Notes: a model not told the origin generated them from the letters alone. Positions 46,363-56,628 are shown, counted from the first letter of the stretch. The stretch: 64,000 bases of DNA from Pseudomonas sp. IB20 (GCF_009707325.1 NZ_CP046103.1:3641284-3705283), one strand, 5' to 3'. A program made the numbers and translations.

Positions 46363-47221
46363 GATATTGGCCATAGCCATTCTTGGAAAGCGGCACCGCA
46401 AGTTTCTCCAACTGTTCGGCGTCAATCCACTTCTGGCGAAACGCAATTTCTTCAGGGCAGGCCACTTTAAGCCCCTGACGATGCTCAAGCGTTGCAATGA
46501 AGTGGCTGGCCTGTAGCAGTGAGTCATGCGTGCCTGTATCCAGCCATGCGTAGCCACGCCCCATGATCTCAACCGACAACTTGCCCCGCTCCATGTAGAG
46601 ACGGTTGAGGTCGGTAATCTCGAGTTCGCCACGCGGCGATGGCTTGATGCTTTTAGCCATTTCAACCACGTCTTGGTCGTAGAAATACAGACCGGTAACC
46701 GCGTAGTTTGACTTGGGTTGCAGCGGCTTCTCTTCCAGGCTGATCGCTTTGCCCTGGGTATCGAATTCTACAACGCCATAACGCTCCGGATCGGTCACGT
46801 GATACGCGAAGACACTGGCGCCGTCCTGACGCAACATTGCACTCTTGAGCAGCTCATTAAAATCATGACCGTGATAGATGTTGTCACCCAGCACCAGTGC
46901 AGATAGGTCATTACCGATGAAGTCCTCACCGATGATGAACGCCTGCGCAAGGCCATCCGGAGATGCCTGTACAGCGTAGGAAATGTTCAAACCCCAGTTG
47001 CTGCCATCGCCCAAAAGTTGCTCGAAACGCGGGGTGTCCTGTGGCGTGGAAATGATCAGAATGTCGCGAATACCCGCCAGCATCAACGTGGTCAGCGGGT
47101 AGTAGATCATCGGCTTGTCGTAAACCGGTAGCAACTGTTTGGAAATAGCCAAGGTTGCAGGGTGCAGGCGCGTGCCCGAACCGCCGGCCAAAATAATTCC
47201 TTTGCGTTTTAGCATAGTCAT
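46358..47221 (-). pseudogene. rmlA: Second rmlA copy, truncated at its 3' end
   Basis: Identical over its first 285 codons to the intact rmlA at 44619-45509, then the joint replaces the last codons: [15 protein letters not shown] becomes GYGQYQ and a stop. The lost tail is about 10 residues. The active-site regions remain, so activity is possible, but the gene arises from the tandem duplication. Its start overlaps the intact rmlD. Confidence 0.85.
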
Positions 47222-48114
47222 TTCTCTAGAATTTCTTTAAGCATCCGTGCCACACCGTCCTGCCATTCAGGCAAGCGCAGCGAGAAGGCATTCTGCAGTT
47301 TTTGAGTATTGAGTCGAGAGTTGCCAGGACGTTTGGCAGGCGTGGGATAAGCGGCCGTGGTTATCGCGCCGACGGATGCCGAAGGGACTTTGAGCACCAC
47401 GCCTGCCGCCTGCGCCTGTTCGAGCACGAAGCAGGCATAGCGGTGCCAAGTGGTCTCACCGGCTGCCGCAAGATGGTAGATGCCTTGCAATTGAGGGTTC
47501 AAACGTATCGCACGGATAGCATGTGCGGTGACGTCCGCCAGCAGGTCCGCCCCGGTGGGGGCGCCGAATTGGTCGTCGATCACATTCAGACTGTCACGTT
47601 CTGCTGCCAGGCGCAGCATGGTCTTGGCGAAGTTATTACCGCGCGCCGCATACACCCAACTGGTGCGCAAGATCAGGTGCGCGCAACCGGAAGCCTGGAT
47701 CGCCTGCTCACCTTGCAGTTTGGTCGCGCCATAGACACTCAGCGGGCCCACTGGGTCGCTTTCCTGCCACGGCGTATCACCCTGGCCGTCAAACACATAG
47801 TCCGTGGAGTAATGCACCAGCAAGGCATTCAGCTTTCGGGCTTCTGTTGCCAGCACTGCGGGGGCTTCAGCGTTCACGCGCAGCGCCTGATCCGGCGCAT
47901 TTTCGGCCTTGTCGACGGCGGTGTAAGCCGCTGCGTTGACGATGACCTCAGGCGCAAACCGCTGCACGGTAGCTGCCAACCCTTGCAGATCGTTCAAGTC
48001 ACCGCAGTAGTCCCGGCTTTTGGAGTCCAACGCCAGAACTTGACCCAAAGGGGCCAGACTACGTTGGAGTTCCCAGCCTACTTGGCCATTTTTGCCAAGC
48101 AGCAAGATTCTCAT
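47218..48114 (-). CDS. rmlD: dTDP-4-dehydrorhamnose reductase RmlD
   Basis: Intact 298-residue SDR enzyme that reduces dTDP-4-keto-rhamnose to dTDP-L-rhamnose with NAD(P)H. It begins [20 protein letters not shown] with the nucleotide-binding GxxGxxG, and has the catalytic YGATK (Y-x3-K). Substrate-site stretches TDYVFDG and [10 protein letters not shown] are normal. Its start overlaps the stop of an upstream rmlB stump. It is the only undamaged rmlD in the window. Confidence 0.96.
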   Translation of the reverse strand: MRILLLGKNGQVGWELQRSLAPLGQVLALDSKSRDYCGDLNDLQGLAATVQRFAPEVIVNAAAYTAVDKAENAPDQALRVNAEAPAVLATEARKLNALLVHYSTDYVFDGQGDTPWQESDPVGPLSVYGATKLQGEQAIQASGCAHLILRTSWVYAARGNNFAKTMLRLAAERDSLNVIDDQFGAPTGADLLADVTAHAIRAIRLNPQLQGIYHLAAAGETTWHRYACFVLEQAQAAGVVLKVPSASVGAITTAAYPTPAKRPGNSRLNTQKLQNAFSLRLPEWQDGVARMLKEILEK

Positions 48115-48203
48115 ACCGAACGCTCGGAGTAGTGCTTCGCTACCCGGCCCAATGCCACGTTTGCACCGATAAAGCCTGCACCGCCGGTTACTAAGATAGT
48201 CAT
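48111..48203 (-). pseudogene. rmlB: rmlB stump, copy 1
   Basis: A 30-codon open frame: the first 16 residues MTILVTGGAGFIGANV are the standard RmlB start with its dinucleotide-binding GGAGFIG, followed at once by [14 protein letters not shown], which I take to be the C-terminus of RmlB. About 320 residues between are absent. The stop overlaps the rmlD start (TATGA), as in an intact operon. Confidence 0.75.
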
Positions 48204-48263
48204 TGAGTTAAATCTGTTGGAGTTCCCAGCCTACTTGGCCATTTTTGCCAAGCAGCAAGATTC

Positions 48264-48356
48264 TCATACCGAACGCTCGGAGTAGTGCTTCGCTACCCGG
48301 CCCAATGCCACGTTTGCACCGATAAAGCCTGCACCGCCGGTTACTAAGATAGTCAT
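48264..48356 (-). pseudogene. rmlB: rmlB stump, copy 2
   Basis: Identical to the stump at 48111-48203, 153 bases upstream on this strand. It is read into a short copy of the rmlD start and then into the next stump. Its 5' side is the apparent rml promoter region. Confidence 0.75.
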
Positions 48357-48368
48357 TGAGTTAAATCT

Positions 48369-48795
48369 TTTCAGTAATGTCGCAAGGATGGGCCCGAAGT
48401 TTCCCATCAACGTCTGCCGATTCACACCGGCCAACCGAAACCCTAGCACTCGTCTGATAAAACCGCCTCGCCAATTAACAGGCAAGCAACACGCTGAATG
48501 AGCGCGCTTGAAACGCGAAGAGGTCGGCGAAACGAGGGAAAATTAGGCGTTGCACCAACGAAACCGCCACATTGAGTACGACGACAGTATAGAGACGGAT
48601 TTTAAACAAATACGGCCTGCAACCACGACTTTGCCCACCGCCTCCTGCAGACGTACCGATTACCCCATATAAAATAATAACTTACATTCTAAAGGCCGGA
48701 ATTATTACAGCATTGCCCTACAGGTACAACATGACCCTCTGATGACCAAGGGGGCGTTTCGGCGTGCGATCTACCGCCCCCTTGGCGCTCACCTT
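48369..48795. other. Intergenic region, probable rml promoter region and hairpin
   Basis: About 430 bases with no recognisable gene. The stretch 48660-48720 is AT-rich (CCATATAAAATAATAAC) and most likely holds the promoter of the rml operon reading left. At 48746-48785 CCAAGGGGGCG pairs with CGCCCCCTTGG, a hairpin after the DMT transporter gene. Confidence 0.5.
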
Positions 48796-49656
48796 CTAGT
48801 GTTTACGGAAAACAAACGCCAAACCGATGATGATCAAAACCATCCCCAGCACACTCAATACCGCGAGCCGATTGCCAAAGATCAGATAGTCCATCACGGC
48901 CGTCACCGCTGGCACCAGGTAAAACAAGCTGGTGACATTCACCAGATTGCCTCGGGCGATCAGGCGGTACAGCAGCAACGTCGCCAGCAATGACACCACC
49001 AGCCCCATCCACAGCACCGGCAGGTAAAAGCCGGCACTGTGCTCAAAGTGAAAGGGTTGGAACGGTACAAATACCGAGCACAGCAGCAACCCAGCCAAGT
49101 ACTGCAGCGGCAGCGTACCCAAAGGGTTGTCGGTGATGCGCTTCTGCATGATGGAGCCGAAGGTCATGCTCACCAGCGCCAGCAGCCCAAACAGCATCCC
49201 CGCAAGGGACATCCCCGCCAGGCCAATGCCTTGGTAGACCACCATGATCAACCCCGCCAACCCGAGCCCCAGGCCGAACATCCGGCGCCAGGAGCGCTGG
49301 CGCTCCATCAGCACCACCGTGAGGATCGGCTGCACGCCCATGATGGTTGCCATCACACCGGGAGTCACTTTCAGGTCCAGGGCCAGCAGATAGAAAATCT
49401 GATACGCCCCCAACAACACCAACCCGGTCGCCGCCGCATACAACATGGGCTTGCCGGGACGTGGCAGTTTCAACTTCAGGATCGGCACCAGGATCACTAG
49501 GCCCGCCAGGGCAATAGCAAAACGAATCAACAGAAAGGCGAAGGGCGAAGCATGGGCCAAGCCCAATTTGGAGAAAATCGCCCCGCTGCTCCACAGCAAG
49601 ACAAACAGGCTCGTCGAGGCCGCCGCGGCCACGGATTGTTTCGAAAAAACAGACAT
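48796..49656 (-). CDS. DMT-family (EamA) transporter
   Basis: A 286-residue transporter with ten predicted spans (ATG at 49656, MSVFSKQSVAAAASTSLFVL). The first half contains LLWSSGAIFSKLGLAHASPF and VTPGVMATIMGVQPILTVVL; the second half ends in a basic FRKH. It is read toward the rml cluster and is followed by a strong hairpin. Substrate unknown; amino-acid or drug export are family options. Confidence 0.87.
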   Translation of the reverse strand: MSVFSKQSVAAAASTSLFVLLWSSGAIFSKLGLAHASPFAFLLIRFAIALAGLVILVPILKLKLPRPGKPMLYAAATGLVLLGAYQIFYLLALDLKVTPGVMATIMGVQPILTVVLMERQRSWRRMFGLGLGLAGLIMVVYQGIGLAGMSLAGMLFGLLALVSMTFGSIMQKRITDNPLGTLPLQYLAGLLLCSVFVPFQPFHFEHSAGFYLPVLWMGLVVSLLATLLLYRLIARGNLVNVTSLFYLVPAVTAVMDYLIFGNRLAVLSVLGMVLIIIGLAFVFRKH

Positions 49657-50068
49657 GGATACCACCTGTAATCAGGCAAAAAAGCCAATTCAGCCAAGGC
49701 TGAAACTCAATAGGTTTTTCAGGCGGGCACAGGGCAACAGCTATTCGCTGATCAGCCCGGAATGCCAACACCCGGCGGTGATACGACTGCGTACACCGGC
49801 GTGCTACTGACAGGTGGGGGGTATTGACCGATCTGCGCAGGCTGCTGATTCCCACACGGCACGACCACAGCGTTGACCGCTGAATCGACTACCGCTATGC
49901 ATTGGGAAGCTGGCATGGGCTGATCTTGTGTGAAGGGATGTAGAGGCGATGACTATAACCAGCCGTCGACCGGTTTTGCAATCGACTCAATTCGCGCGGA
50001 GGAGTTTTTACTTTGAGACAAAGACACGGTCGTTATAATGCCGACCAGTTTTTATCCAAGGATTTCAC
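49657..50068. other. Intergenic region without a confident gene
   Basis: About 410 bases between divergent genes. I see no frame with family likeness. The right end carries the promoter listed at 50013. Confidence 0.6.
50013..50039 (+). promoter_or_regulatory. Sigma-70 promoter of the CPBP gene
   Basis: TTGAGA at 50013-50018 and a perfect TATAAT at 50034-50039, spacing 15, placed 30 bases before the start codon, with an AAGGA site between. Confidence 0.6.
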
Positions 50069-50914
50069 ATGCTCGCTCTACCCTGGCTGTACCTGGCGCT
50101 TCTCTCCATTGGCTATGTACTGGCCTTGACCTATGGGCAACTCGGCGCGCTGGCGGCGGTGTCGGTCGCCCTGCTGCTGATCGCCGGATACGCCGTGCGC
50201 CAGCAACGTACACCTTGGGCGCGTTACGTCGGTCACGGGCTGTTCATCGTACTGGCCCTGGGCCTGGCGATGCACTGGCTGCCGGGTTTCTACAATGGGC
50301 GCGGGATTGACCCCCAGCGCTTTACACCAGACGCCGTACCGTTCTCGATGTACCTGAACCAAGACAAACCGCTGATTGGCTTTTGGCTGTTGCTGGCCTG
50401 CCCATGGATTGTGGCGCGGCGCTCATTGCGCCTGACTATTTGTGTTACGGCCCTGGCCTTGAGCCTCACGGCCATCGCCGCACTGGGCGGCGCGCTATTG
50501 CTGGGGATTACCAGCTGGGCACCGAAATGGCCGGAACAGGCGTGGATTTGGGTGCTTAATAATCTGTTGCTGGTGACACTGGTGGAAGAGGCACTGTTTC
50601 GGGGCTACATCCAGGGCGGATTGAGCCGGCGCTTTAAACAACTGCCTTATGGGGAAAACCTGGCGCTGCTATTGGCTTCACTGTTGTTTGGGCTGGTGCA
50701 TGTCGGCGCTGGGTGGCAGTGGACGTTGTTGGCGGGGGTTGCGGGGGTGGGGTATGGCTTGGCGTACCGGCTTGGCGGGTTGGGGGCGGCGGTTGTGTGC
50801 TACCCAAGGAAGCTGCCGCAATTCCGGAATAAATCCCTGATACAAATAACCTTCAGAAATTTCCTCAACAATTTCCAGCACCTGCCGATACCCCCTGAAA
50901 GCCTTGCGGATTGA
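50069..50914 (+). CDS. CPBP-family intramembrane protease-like protein with altered C-terminus
   Basis: A 281-residue multi-span protein of the CPBP (Abi/CAAX protease-like) family. Motif 1 EEALFRGY and motif 2 FGLVHVGAG are present (near residues 172 and 210). The family normally continues with a third motif, a histidine and asparagine in the last span (HxxxN). Here, after YRLGGLGAAVV, the sequence changes to CYPRKLPQFRNKSLIQITFR and a polar, AT-rich tail. The last hydrophobic segment and the third motif are missing, so activity is doubtful. The joint may be a rearrangement or misassembly. Confidence 0.75.
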   Translation: MLALPWLYLALLSIGYVLALTYGQLGALAAVSVALLLIAGYAVRQQRTPWARYVGHGLFIVLALGLAMHWLPGFYNGRGIDPQRFTPDAVPFSMYLNQDKPLIGFWLLLACPWIVARRSLRLTICVTALALSLTAIAALGGALLLGITSWAPKWPEQAWIWVLNNLLLVTLVEEALFRGYIQGGLSRRFKQLPYGENLALLLASLLFGLVHVGAGWQWTLLAGVAGVGYGLAYRLGGLGAAVVCYPRKLPQFRNKSLIQITFRNFLNNFQHLPIPPESLAD

Positions 50915-50920
50915 ACAACC

Positions 50921-52486
50921 ATGCGTAATAACCAACCCGTTACCCAGCGCGAACGTACCTTCCCCGCTCAGCAACGGTTGATCTCCACCACAGATGCCAA
51001 AGGGGTCATCACCTACTGCAACGACGCGTTTGTCGATATCAGTGGGTTCACCCGTGAAGAACTGATCCGGGCACCGCACAACTTGGTGCGTCACCCGGAT
51101 GTGCCTCCGGCGGTGTTCGCGCATATGTGGTCCACGCTCAAACAAGGCTTGCCATGGATGGGCATCGTTAAGAACCGCTGTAAGACCGGCGATCACTATT
51201 GGGTTAACGCCTATGTGACGCCGGTTTTCGATGGCACCCAGGTGGTCGGCTATGAATCGGTGCGCATCAAGCCCACCGCCGAGCAGATCCGCCGGGCCGA
51301 AGCGCTTTATCAACGTATCAACCAAGGCAAGTCGGCTGTTCCTCGGCGTGATAAGTGGCTGCCGGTGTTGCAGGACTGGCTGCCGTTTATCCTGGTCAGC
51401 CAGTTGAGCTTCATGATCGGTGCGTCACTCAACTCTCACTGGGGCTTTGCCCTGGCTGCAGGGTTGTCGGTGCCGTTGGGCCTGCTGGGCCTGAGCTGGC
51501 AGCAGCGTGGGCTCAAGCGTTTGCTGCGCTTGGCCGAGCAGACCACTTCCGACCCGCTGATCGCGCAGATGTACACCGACAGCCGGGGTGCACAAGCACG
51601 CTTGGAGATGTCGATTCTCAGCCAGGAAGCGCGCTTGAAGACCTGCCTTACGCGCTTGCAGGACACTGCTGAACACCTCAACGCCCAAGCGGCGCAGTCC
51701 AATACCCTGGCGCATAACAGCTCCAGCGGCCTGGAACGCCAGCGCGTGGAAACCGAGCAGGTGGCCACCGCCGTCAACCAGATGGCGGCGACAACCCAGG
51801 AAGTGGCCAGCCATGTGCAGCGCACGGCTGACGCCACCCAGGAAGCCAATCGCCTGACGGGCCGTGGCCGCGATATCGCCGGGGAAACCCGCGAAGCGAT
51901 CCAGCGGCTGTCGGTTGCCGTGGGTGAAACCGGTGTGACCGTGACCCAACTGGCCAAAGACAGCGACGAAATCGGCGGCGTGGTGGATGTGATCAAGGGC
52001 ATCGCCGACCAGACCAACCTGCTGGCACTGAACGCCGCCATCGAAGCGGCCCGTGCCGGGGAGATGGGCCGTGGTTTTGCGGTGGTGGCTGACGAAGTTC
52101 GCCAACTGGCGCAGCGCACGGCCGAATCGACCGGGCAGATCCATGCCTTGATCGCCAAGCTGCAGCAGACGGCCTCCGTTGCCGTGCAAGCCATGGACGC
52201 CGGGCATCGCCAGGCCGAAGAAGGTGTGGCGCGGGTGCTGGAGGCGGATCAGGCGTTGGTAGGCATCAGTGAAGCAGTGGCCAATATCACCGACATGACC
52301 ACGCAGATTGCCGCTGCCACCGAAGAGCAAAGCGCGGTGGCCGAAGAGATCAGCCGCAATATCAGCACGATTGCGCTGTTGGCGGACCAGACCTCGGAAC
52401 AGGCGATGAACTCGGCGCAGTTGAGTGAAGAGCTGACGCATACGGCGAATACCCAGTATTCGCTGGTGGAACGTTTTAACCGCTGA
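50921..52486 (+). CDS. aer: Aerotaxis receptor, Aer-like PAS-MCP
   Basis: A 521-residue receptor with an N-terminal PAS domain (about 15-120: [20 protein letters not shown] and [20 protein letters not shown]), two hydrophobic segments (about 148-188), and an MCP signalling domain with [20 protein letters not shown]. This is the Aer architecture, where FAD bound to PAS reports redox state. P. aeruginosa Aer (PA1561) lies in the same neighbourhood, close to the cbb3 genes. It probably guides cells to favourable oxygen levels. Confidence 0.9.
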   Translation: MRNNQPVTQRERTFPAQQRLISTTDAKGVITYCNDAFVDISGFTREELIRAPHNLVRHPDVPPAVFAHMWSTLKQGLPWMGIVKNRCKTGDHYWVNAYVTPVFDGTQVVGYESVRIKPTAEQIRRAEALYQRINQGKSAVPRRDKWLPVLQDWLPFILVSQLSFMIGASLNSHWGFALAAGLSVPLGLLGLSWQQRGLKRLLRLAEQTTSDPLIAQMYTDSRGAQARLEMSILSQEARLKTCLTRLQDTAEHLNAQAAQSNTLAHNSSSGLERQRVETEQVATAVNQMAATTQEVASHVQRTADATQEANRLTGRGRDIAGETREAIQRLSVAVGETGVTVTQLAKDSDEIGGVVDVIKGIADQTNLLALNAAIEAARAGEMGRGFAVVADEVRQLAQRTAESTGQIHALIAKLQQTASVAVQAMDAGHRQAEEGVARVLEADQALVGISEAVANITDMTTQIAAATEEQSAVAEEISRNISTIALLADQTSEQAMNSAQLSEELTHTANTQYSLVERFNR

Positions 52487-52490
52487 TACA

Positions 52491-52602
52491 GATCGTTCCC
52501 ACGCTCTGCGTGGGAACGCCTCCCGTGACGCCCTGCGTTACGACTTTAGAAGCGGACGCAGAGCGTCCAGGCTGCATTCCAACGCGGAGCGTGGGAATGA
52601 TC
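52491..52602. repeat. Intergenic inverted repeat, TTCCCACGC type
   Basis: GATCGTTCCCACGCTCTGCG and its partner GCGGAGCGTGGGAATGATC bound a 112-base palindromic element. The same family occurs at 62665-62725, so the cco cluster is flanked by it. Confidence 0.8.
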
Positions 52603-53287
52603 AGTGGAGAAACCCAGCCACTTCCACCGCCGCCGCCTCCAAATGCTGCTCATGCGTGAACCCCGAAGCCTTCAACGGTTTCAAGTCATGATCCCCCGCC
52701 ACCAGCCACATCACCTCGATGCTCGGCGACAAGTCATAGCCCTGCACCGCCGCCCGATTACCCAGGGCATCGCGCTCGCCCTGTACAATCAACGTCGGCG
52801 TCTTCAGCCCGGCCAAGTGCTCGACCCGTGGCTTTTCCGGTTTGCCCACCGCGTAAAACGGATAACCCAGGCACACCAGCCCATCAGCGCCTAACTCATC
52901 AGCCAAAATGCTCGCCATGCGCCCGCCCATGGACTTGCCGCCAACGGCCAGTTTCCCCGCGACATGACGTCGCACCTCGGCATACACCTCACGCCAGCAT
53001 TCCAGCAGTTTCGGCGCCGGGTTCGGTGGGCGTTTACCACCGTCCAGACGGCGTTGAGCCATGTATGGAAACTCGAAGCGCAACACGTTCACGCCATGCC
53101 CGGCAAGGCGTGCAGCCATGTCGTTCATAAAGGCTGAGTCCATCGGTGCGCCTGCACCGTGGGCCAGGATCAACGTCACAGGTTCGCGCGCGATAGACCC
53201 CGTCGCCGCATCCCACAACCAGCCACGTTCCCGCACACACTGCGCCCATTGATCCCCGTCAATACTGGCCTTGTGCTCTTTGCCCAT
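52601..53287 (-). CDS. Alpha/beta hydrolase, KANL3/Tex30-like
   Basis: A 228-residue hydrolase (ATG at 53287, [20 protein letters not shown]). It has the [18 protein letters not shown] motif, the nucleophile elbow [11 protein letters not shown] and the histidine in VAGDHDLKP. This is the KANL3/Tex30 type. Its coding start overlaps an ANR-type box for the divergent ccoN operon. Substrate unknown. Confidence 0.85.
   Translation of the reverse strand: MGKEHKASIDGDQWAQCVRERGWLWDAATGSIAREPVTLILAHGAGAPMDSAFMNDMAARLAGHGVNVLRFEFPYMAQRRLDGGKRPPNPAPKLLECWREVYAEVRRHVAGKLAVGGKSMGGRMASILADELGADGLVCLGYPFYAVGKPEKPRVEHLAGLKTPTLIVQGERDALGNRAAVQGYDLSPSIEVMWLVAGDHDLKPLKASGFTHEQHLEAAAVEVAGFLH
53249..53262 (+). 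promoter_or_regulatory. ANR/FNR box upstream of the first cco operon
   Basis: TTGATCCCCGTCAA fits the consensus TTGAY-N4-RTCAA exactly, about 105 bases before the ccoN start and inside the divergent hydrolase gene. It predicts induction of this operon at low oxygen by ANR. Confidence 0.75.
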
Positions 53288-53366
53288 GCTTGCCTCGCTT
53301 TTTAGTCTGCCTATAACTCCAGCCCAAGTGCCGCATTTGCTTGGGTTGAACCGTGGATGGGGAACC

Positions 53367-54791
53367 ATGAACACTACTTTAAGTACCGCCTATAACTACA
53401 AGGTGGTCCGCCAATTCGCCATTATGACGGTGGTGTGGGGCATCGTCGGCATGGGGCTCGGGGTTTTTCTCGCCGCTCAATTGGTTTGGCCTGCACTCAA
53501 CTTCGATTTGCCTTGGACCAGCTTCGGCCGCTTGCGCCCGCTGCACACCAACGCGGTGATCTTCGCCTTCGGCGGCTGCGCGCTGTTCGCCAGCTCGTTT
53601 TACTCGGTGCAGCGTACCTGCCAAACACAGCTGTTCGCGCCGAAAATCGCCGCGTTCTGCTTCTGGGGCTGGCAGCTGGTCATCCTGTTGGCCGCGATCA
53701 GCTTGCCGCTGGGCTACACCAGTTCCAAGGAATACGCCGAGCTGGAATGGCCGATCGACATCCTGATCACCATCGTCTGGGTTGCCTACGCCATCGTGTT
53801 CTTCGGCACGATCATGAAGCGCAACACCAAGCACATCTACGTCGGCAACTGGTTCTTCGGTGCGTTCATCATCACCGTGGCCATCCTGCACATCGTCAAC
53901 AACTTGGAAATCCCGGTCAGCCTGACCAAGTCCTACTCCCTCTACGGTGGTGCGACAGATGCCATGGTGCAGTGGTGGTATGGGCATAACGCGGTAGGCT
54001 TTTTCCTCACCGCCGGCTTCCTTGGCATGATGTATTACTTCGTGCCGAAACAGGCCGAGCGGCCGGTGTATTCCTATCGCTTGTCCATCGTGCACTTCTG
54101 GGCGCTGATCACCCTGTACATCTGGGCCGGCCCTCACCACCTGCACTACACCGCGCTGCCCGATTGGGCACAGTCGCTGGGCATGGTGATGTCGCTGGTA
54201 CTGCTGGCGCCAAGCTGGGGCGGCATGATCAACGGCATGATGACGCTCTCGGGCGCCTGGCATAAGTTGCGCAGCGACCCGATCCTGCGCTTCCTCGTCG
54301 TGTCCCTGGCCTTCTACGGCATGTCGACCTTCGAAGGGCCGATGATGGCGATCAAGACGGTCAACGCCCTCTCCCACTACACCGACTGGACCATCGGCCA
54401 CGTACACGCCGGGGCGCTCGGTTGGGTGGCGATGATTTCCATCGGCGCGCTGTACCACATGATCCCGAAAATCTTCGGCCGCGAGCAGATGTACAGCCTC
54501 GGCCTGATCAACGCGCACTTCTGGCTGGCCACCATCGGCACCGTGCTCTACATCGCCTCGATGTGGGTCAACGGCATCGCCCAGGGCCTGATGTGGCGTG
54601 CGGTCAACGAAGACGGCACCTTGACCTACTCCTTCGTCGAAACCCTGGTGGCCAGCCACCCAGGCTTCATCGTGCGGCTGGTGGGCGGAGCGATCTTCCT
54701 CAGCGGCATGTTCCTGATGGCTTACAACACTTGGCGCACCGTGCGTTCGGCGCAACCCGCTGAAGTCGCCACCGCCGCGCAGATGGCCTGA
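53367..54791 (+). CDS. ccoN: Cytochrome c oxidase cbb3 subunit I (first operon)
   Basis: A 474-residue catalytic subunit with 12 spans carrying low-spin and high-spin heme b and CuB. Heme and CuB histidines are visible: [38 protein letters not shown], and [15 protein letters not shown]. It begins [20 protein letters not shown]. It heads ccoNOQP and has a perfect ANR box upstream, and by position matches the low-oxygen-induced cbb3-2 of P. aeruginosa. Confidence 0.95.
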   Translation: MNTTLSTAYNYKVVRQFAIMTVVWGIVGMGLGVFLAAQLVWPALNFDLPWTSFGRLRPLHTNAVIFAFGGCALFASSFYSVQRTCQTQLFAPKIAAFCFWGWQLVILLAAISLPLGYTSSKEYAELEWPIDILITIVWVAYAIVFFGTIMKRNTKHIYVGNWFFGAFIITVAILHIVNNLEIPVSLTKSYSLYGGATDAMVQWWYGHNAVGFFLTAGFLGMMYYFVPKQAERPVYSYRLSIVHFWALITLYIWAGPHHLHYTALPDWAQSLGMVMSLVLLAPSWGGMINGMMTLSGAWHKLRSDPILRFLVVSLAFYGMSTFEGPMMAIKTVNALSHYTDWTIGHVHAGALGWVAMISIGALYHMIPKIFGREQMYSLGLINAHFWLATIGTVLYIASMWVNGIAQGLMWRAVNEDGTLTYSFVETLVASHPGFIVRLVGGAIFLSGMFLMAYNTWRTVRSAQPAEVATAAQMA

Positions 54792-54801
54792 GGAGTCTGT
54801 G

Positions 54802-55410
54802 ATGAAACACGAAACGATTGAAAAGAACGTCGGCCTGCTGATGCTGCTGATGGTGCTCGCCGTGAGCATCGGCGGCCTGACCCAGATCGTCCCGCTGTTC
54901 TTCCAGGACGTGACCAACAAACCGGTCGAAGGCATGAAGCCCTACACCGCGCTGCAACTGGAAGGCCGCGACATCTACATCCGCGAAGGCTGCGTACAGT
55001 GCCACTCGCAGATGATCCGCCCGTTCCGCGCCGAAACCGAACGCTACGGCCACTACTCGGTCGCCGGCGAAAGCGTGTGGGACCACCCGTTCCTGTGGGG
55101 CTCCAAGCGCACTGGGCCGGACCTGGCCCGCGTCGGCGCGCGTTACTCGGACGACTGGCACCGCGCGCATTTGTACAACCCGCGCAACGTGGTGCCGGAG
55201 TCGAAAATGCCGGCGTACCCATGGCTAGTCACCGCGCAGGTCGACAACAGCCACACCGAGACCAAGTTGAAAGTGATGCGCACCCTCGGCGTGCCGTACA
55301 CCGACGACGACATCAGTGGCGCCGTCGCCAGCCTCAAGGGCAAGACCGAGATGGACGCGCTGGTTGCGTACCTGCAAGTGCTCGGCACTGCCATCAAGAG
55401 CAAGAGGTGA
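54802..55410 (+). CDS. ccoO: Cytochrome c oxidase cbb3 subunit II (first operon)
   Basis: A 202-residue membrane-anchored mono-heme cytochrome c with the heme site CVQCH in [12 protein letters not shown] and a single N-terminal span ([20 protein letters not shown]). Methionine ligand is likely in KMPAYPW. It starts [13 protein letters not shown]. It follows ccoN by 10 bases. Confidence 0.95.
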   Translation: MKHETIEKNVGLLMLLMVLAVSIGGLTQIVPLFFQDVTNKPVEGMKPYTALQLEGRDIYIREGCVQCHSQMIRPFRAETERYGHYSVAGESVWDHPFLWGSKRTGPDLARVGARYSDDWHRAHLYNPRNVVPESKMPAYPWLVTAQVDNSHTETKLKVMRTLGVPYTDDDISGAVASLKGKTEMDALVAYLQVLGTAIKSKR

Positions 55411-55413
55411 GCC

Positions 55414-55614
55414 ATGGGATTTGAATTCGATGCAGGCACCATCCGCGGCCTTGGCACGCTGGTGGTCGCCATCGCTTTTATCGGCCTGTCGCTGTGGGTG
55501 TTCAACAACCGGCGCAATGAGGAATTCGAGCAGGCCCGCCTGCTGCCCTTCGCCGATGAACCTTCTCCATCCGACGCTCAAGAAGAGCCTGTAACAAGGA
55601 GCACTCGCCCATGA
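55414..55614 (+). CDS. ccoQ: Cbb3 oxidase small subunit CcoQ (first operon)
   Basis: A 66-residue one-span protein ([20 protein letters not shown]) with a charged C-terminus. It protects or stabilises the cbb3 complex in other bacteria. It overlaps the ccoP start by 4 bases (ATGA). Confidence 0.9.
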   Translation: MGFEFDAGTIRGLGTLVVAIAFIGLSLWVFNNRRNEEFEQARLLPFADEPSPSDAQEEPVTRSTRP

Positions 55615-56558
55615 CTACCTTCTGGAGTACATGGATCTGCGTATTGACCCTCGGCAGCCTGATCGGCCTGACCTGGCTATTGGTCGGCACCCGCAAGGGC
55701 GAGACCAAGGGCAGCGTCGACCAGACCATGGGCCACGCCTTCGATGGCATTGAGGAATACGACAACCCGCTGCCGCAGTGGTGGTTCATGTTGTTCGCCG
55801 GCACGTTGGTGTTTGCCGTTGGCTACCTGATCCTCTACCCGGGCCTGGGCAACTGGAAAGGCGTGTTGCCGGGCTATGAAGACGGCTGGACCTCGGCCAA
55901 GGAATGGGACAAGGAAATGGCCAAGGCCGATACCAAGTTCGGGCCGATCTTCGCCAAATTCGCGGCCATGCCGGTGGAAGAAGTCGCCAAAGACCCGCAA
56001 GCGCTGAAAATGGGTGGCCGCCTGTTTGCCTCCAACTGCGCGGTGTGCCACGGCTCGGATGCCAAGGGCGCCTACGGTTTCCCAAACCTGGCGGACAACA
56101 TCTGGCGCTGGGGCGGTTCGGCGCAAGCGATCAAGACGACCATCCTCAATGGTCGACACGCGGCAATGCCAGCCTGGGGTGAAATACTGGGCGAAGACGG
56201 TGTGAAGAACGTCGCCGCCTTTGTGCGTCACGACCTGGCCAAGCTGCCATTACCCGCCGACAGCACCGCCGATCTGGCGGCCGGTCAAGCCGCTTTCAAC
56301 ACCACCTGCGTCGCCTGCCACGGCCCACAAGGCCACGGCATGGAAGCGATGGGCTCGCCGAACCTGACCGAGCCCGCCGGTTTCATTTACGGCACCAGCC
56401 TGGCGCAACTGCAGCAGACCATCCGCCACGGCCGCCAAGGCCAGATGCCAGCGCAGGAAGTGCTGCAAGGCAATGACAAGGTGCACCTGCTCGCAGCCTA
56501 TGTTTACAGCCTGTCCCACAACGCTGATGGCGCAACGCCAGAAAGCCAACCGCAGTAA
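55611..56558 (+). CDS. ccoP: Cytochrome c oxidase cbb3 subunit III (first operon)
   Basis: A 315-residue di-heme cytochrome c that feeds electrons to CcoN. The two heme sites are CAVCH ([12 protein letters not shown]) and CVACH ([12 protein letters not shown]). Two N-terminal spans anchor it. It ends the first operon. A strong hairpin follows at 56566. Confidence 0.95.
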   Translation: MTTFWSTWICVLTLGSLIGLTWLLVGTRKGETKGSVDQTMGHAFDGIEEYDNPLPQWWFMLFAGTLVFAVGYLILYPGLGNWKGVLPGYEDGWTSAKEWDKEMAKADTKFGPIFAKFAAMPVEEVAKDPQALKMGGRLFASNCAVCHGSDAKGAYGFPNLADNIWRWGGSAQAIKTTILNGRHAAMPAWGEILGEDGVKNVAAFVRHDLAKLPLPADSTADLAAGQAAFNTTCVACHGPQGHGMEAMGSPNLTEPAGFIYGTSLAQLQQTIRHGRQGQMPAQEVLQGNDKVHLLAAYVYSLSHNADGATPESQPQ

Positions 56559-56565
56559 CCGGTGA

Positions 56566-56590
56566 CTGCCGCCCCAATGTGGGGCGGCAG
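56566..56590 (+). terminator. Hairpin after the first cco operon
   Basis: CTGCCGCCCC and GGGGCGGCAG form a perfect 10-bp stem with a 5-base loop 7 bases after ccoP. Only a short T stretch follows. Confidence 0.75.
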
Positions 56591-56628
56591 CACTACCTTT
56601 CTAAGCGACCAAGTGTCGCACCCTTCCC

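Larger units (their letters stand above)
44651..48082. repeat. 1.7-kb tandem duplication of rmlD-rmlA
   Basis: The segment 46363-48082 (1720 bases) recurs at 44651-46362 (1712 bases), reading from the 3' part of rmlA to codon 12 of rmlD. The joint is near 46360, where rmlD sequence ending CCCAGCCTA continues into CTGATATTGG of rmlA. The copies differ only by an 8-base deletion and a 6-base substitution cluster. Confidence 0.92.
48063..48368. repeat. 153-bp tandem duplication at the rmlB-rmlD joint
   Basis: Bases 48063-48215 recur at 48216-48368, each with the rmlB stump and the first codons of rmlD. No base difference is seen. Confidence 0.93.

Noticed and set aside
44651-48082. Two rmlA and rmlD genes as real functional paralogues
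   Set aside because: Near identity including silent sites, and truncation at exact joints, indicate a single recent duplication or an artefact, not diverged paralogues.
49657-49855. A minus-strand extension upstream of the DMT transporter that could encode about 70 residues
   Set aside because: No family likeness or good ribosome site; the ATG at 49656 is a better start for the transporter and lies in a different frame.
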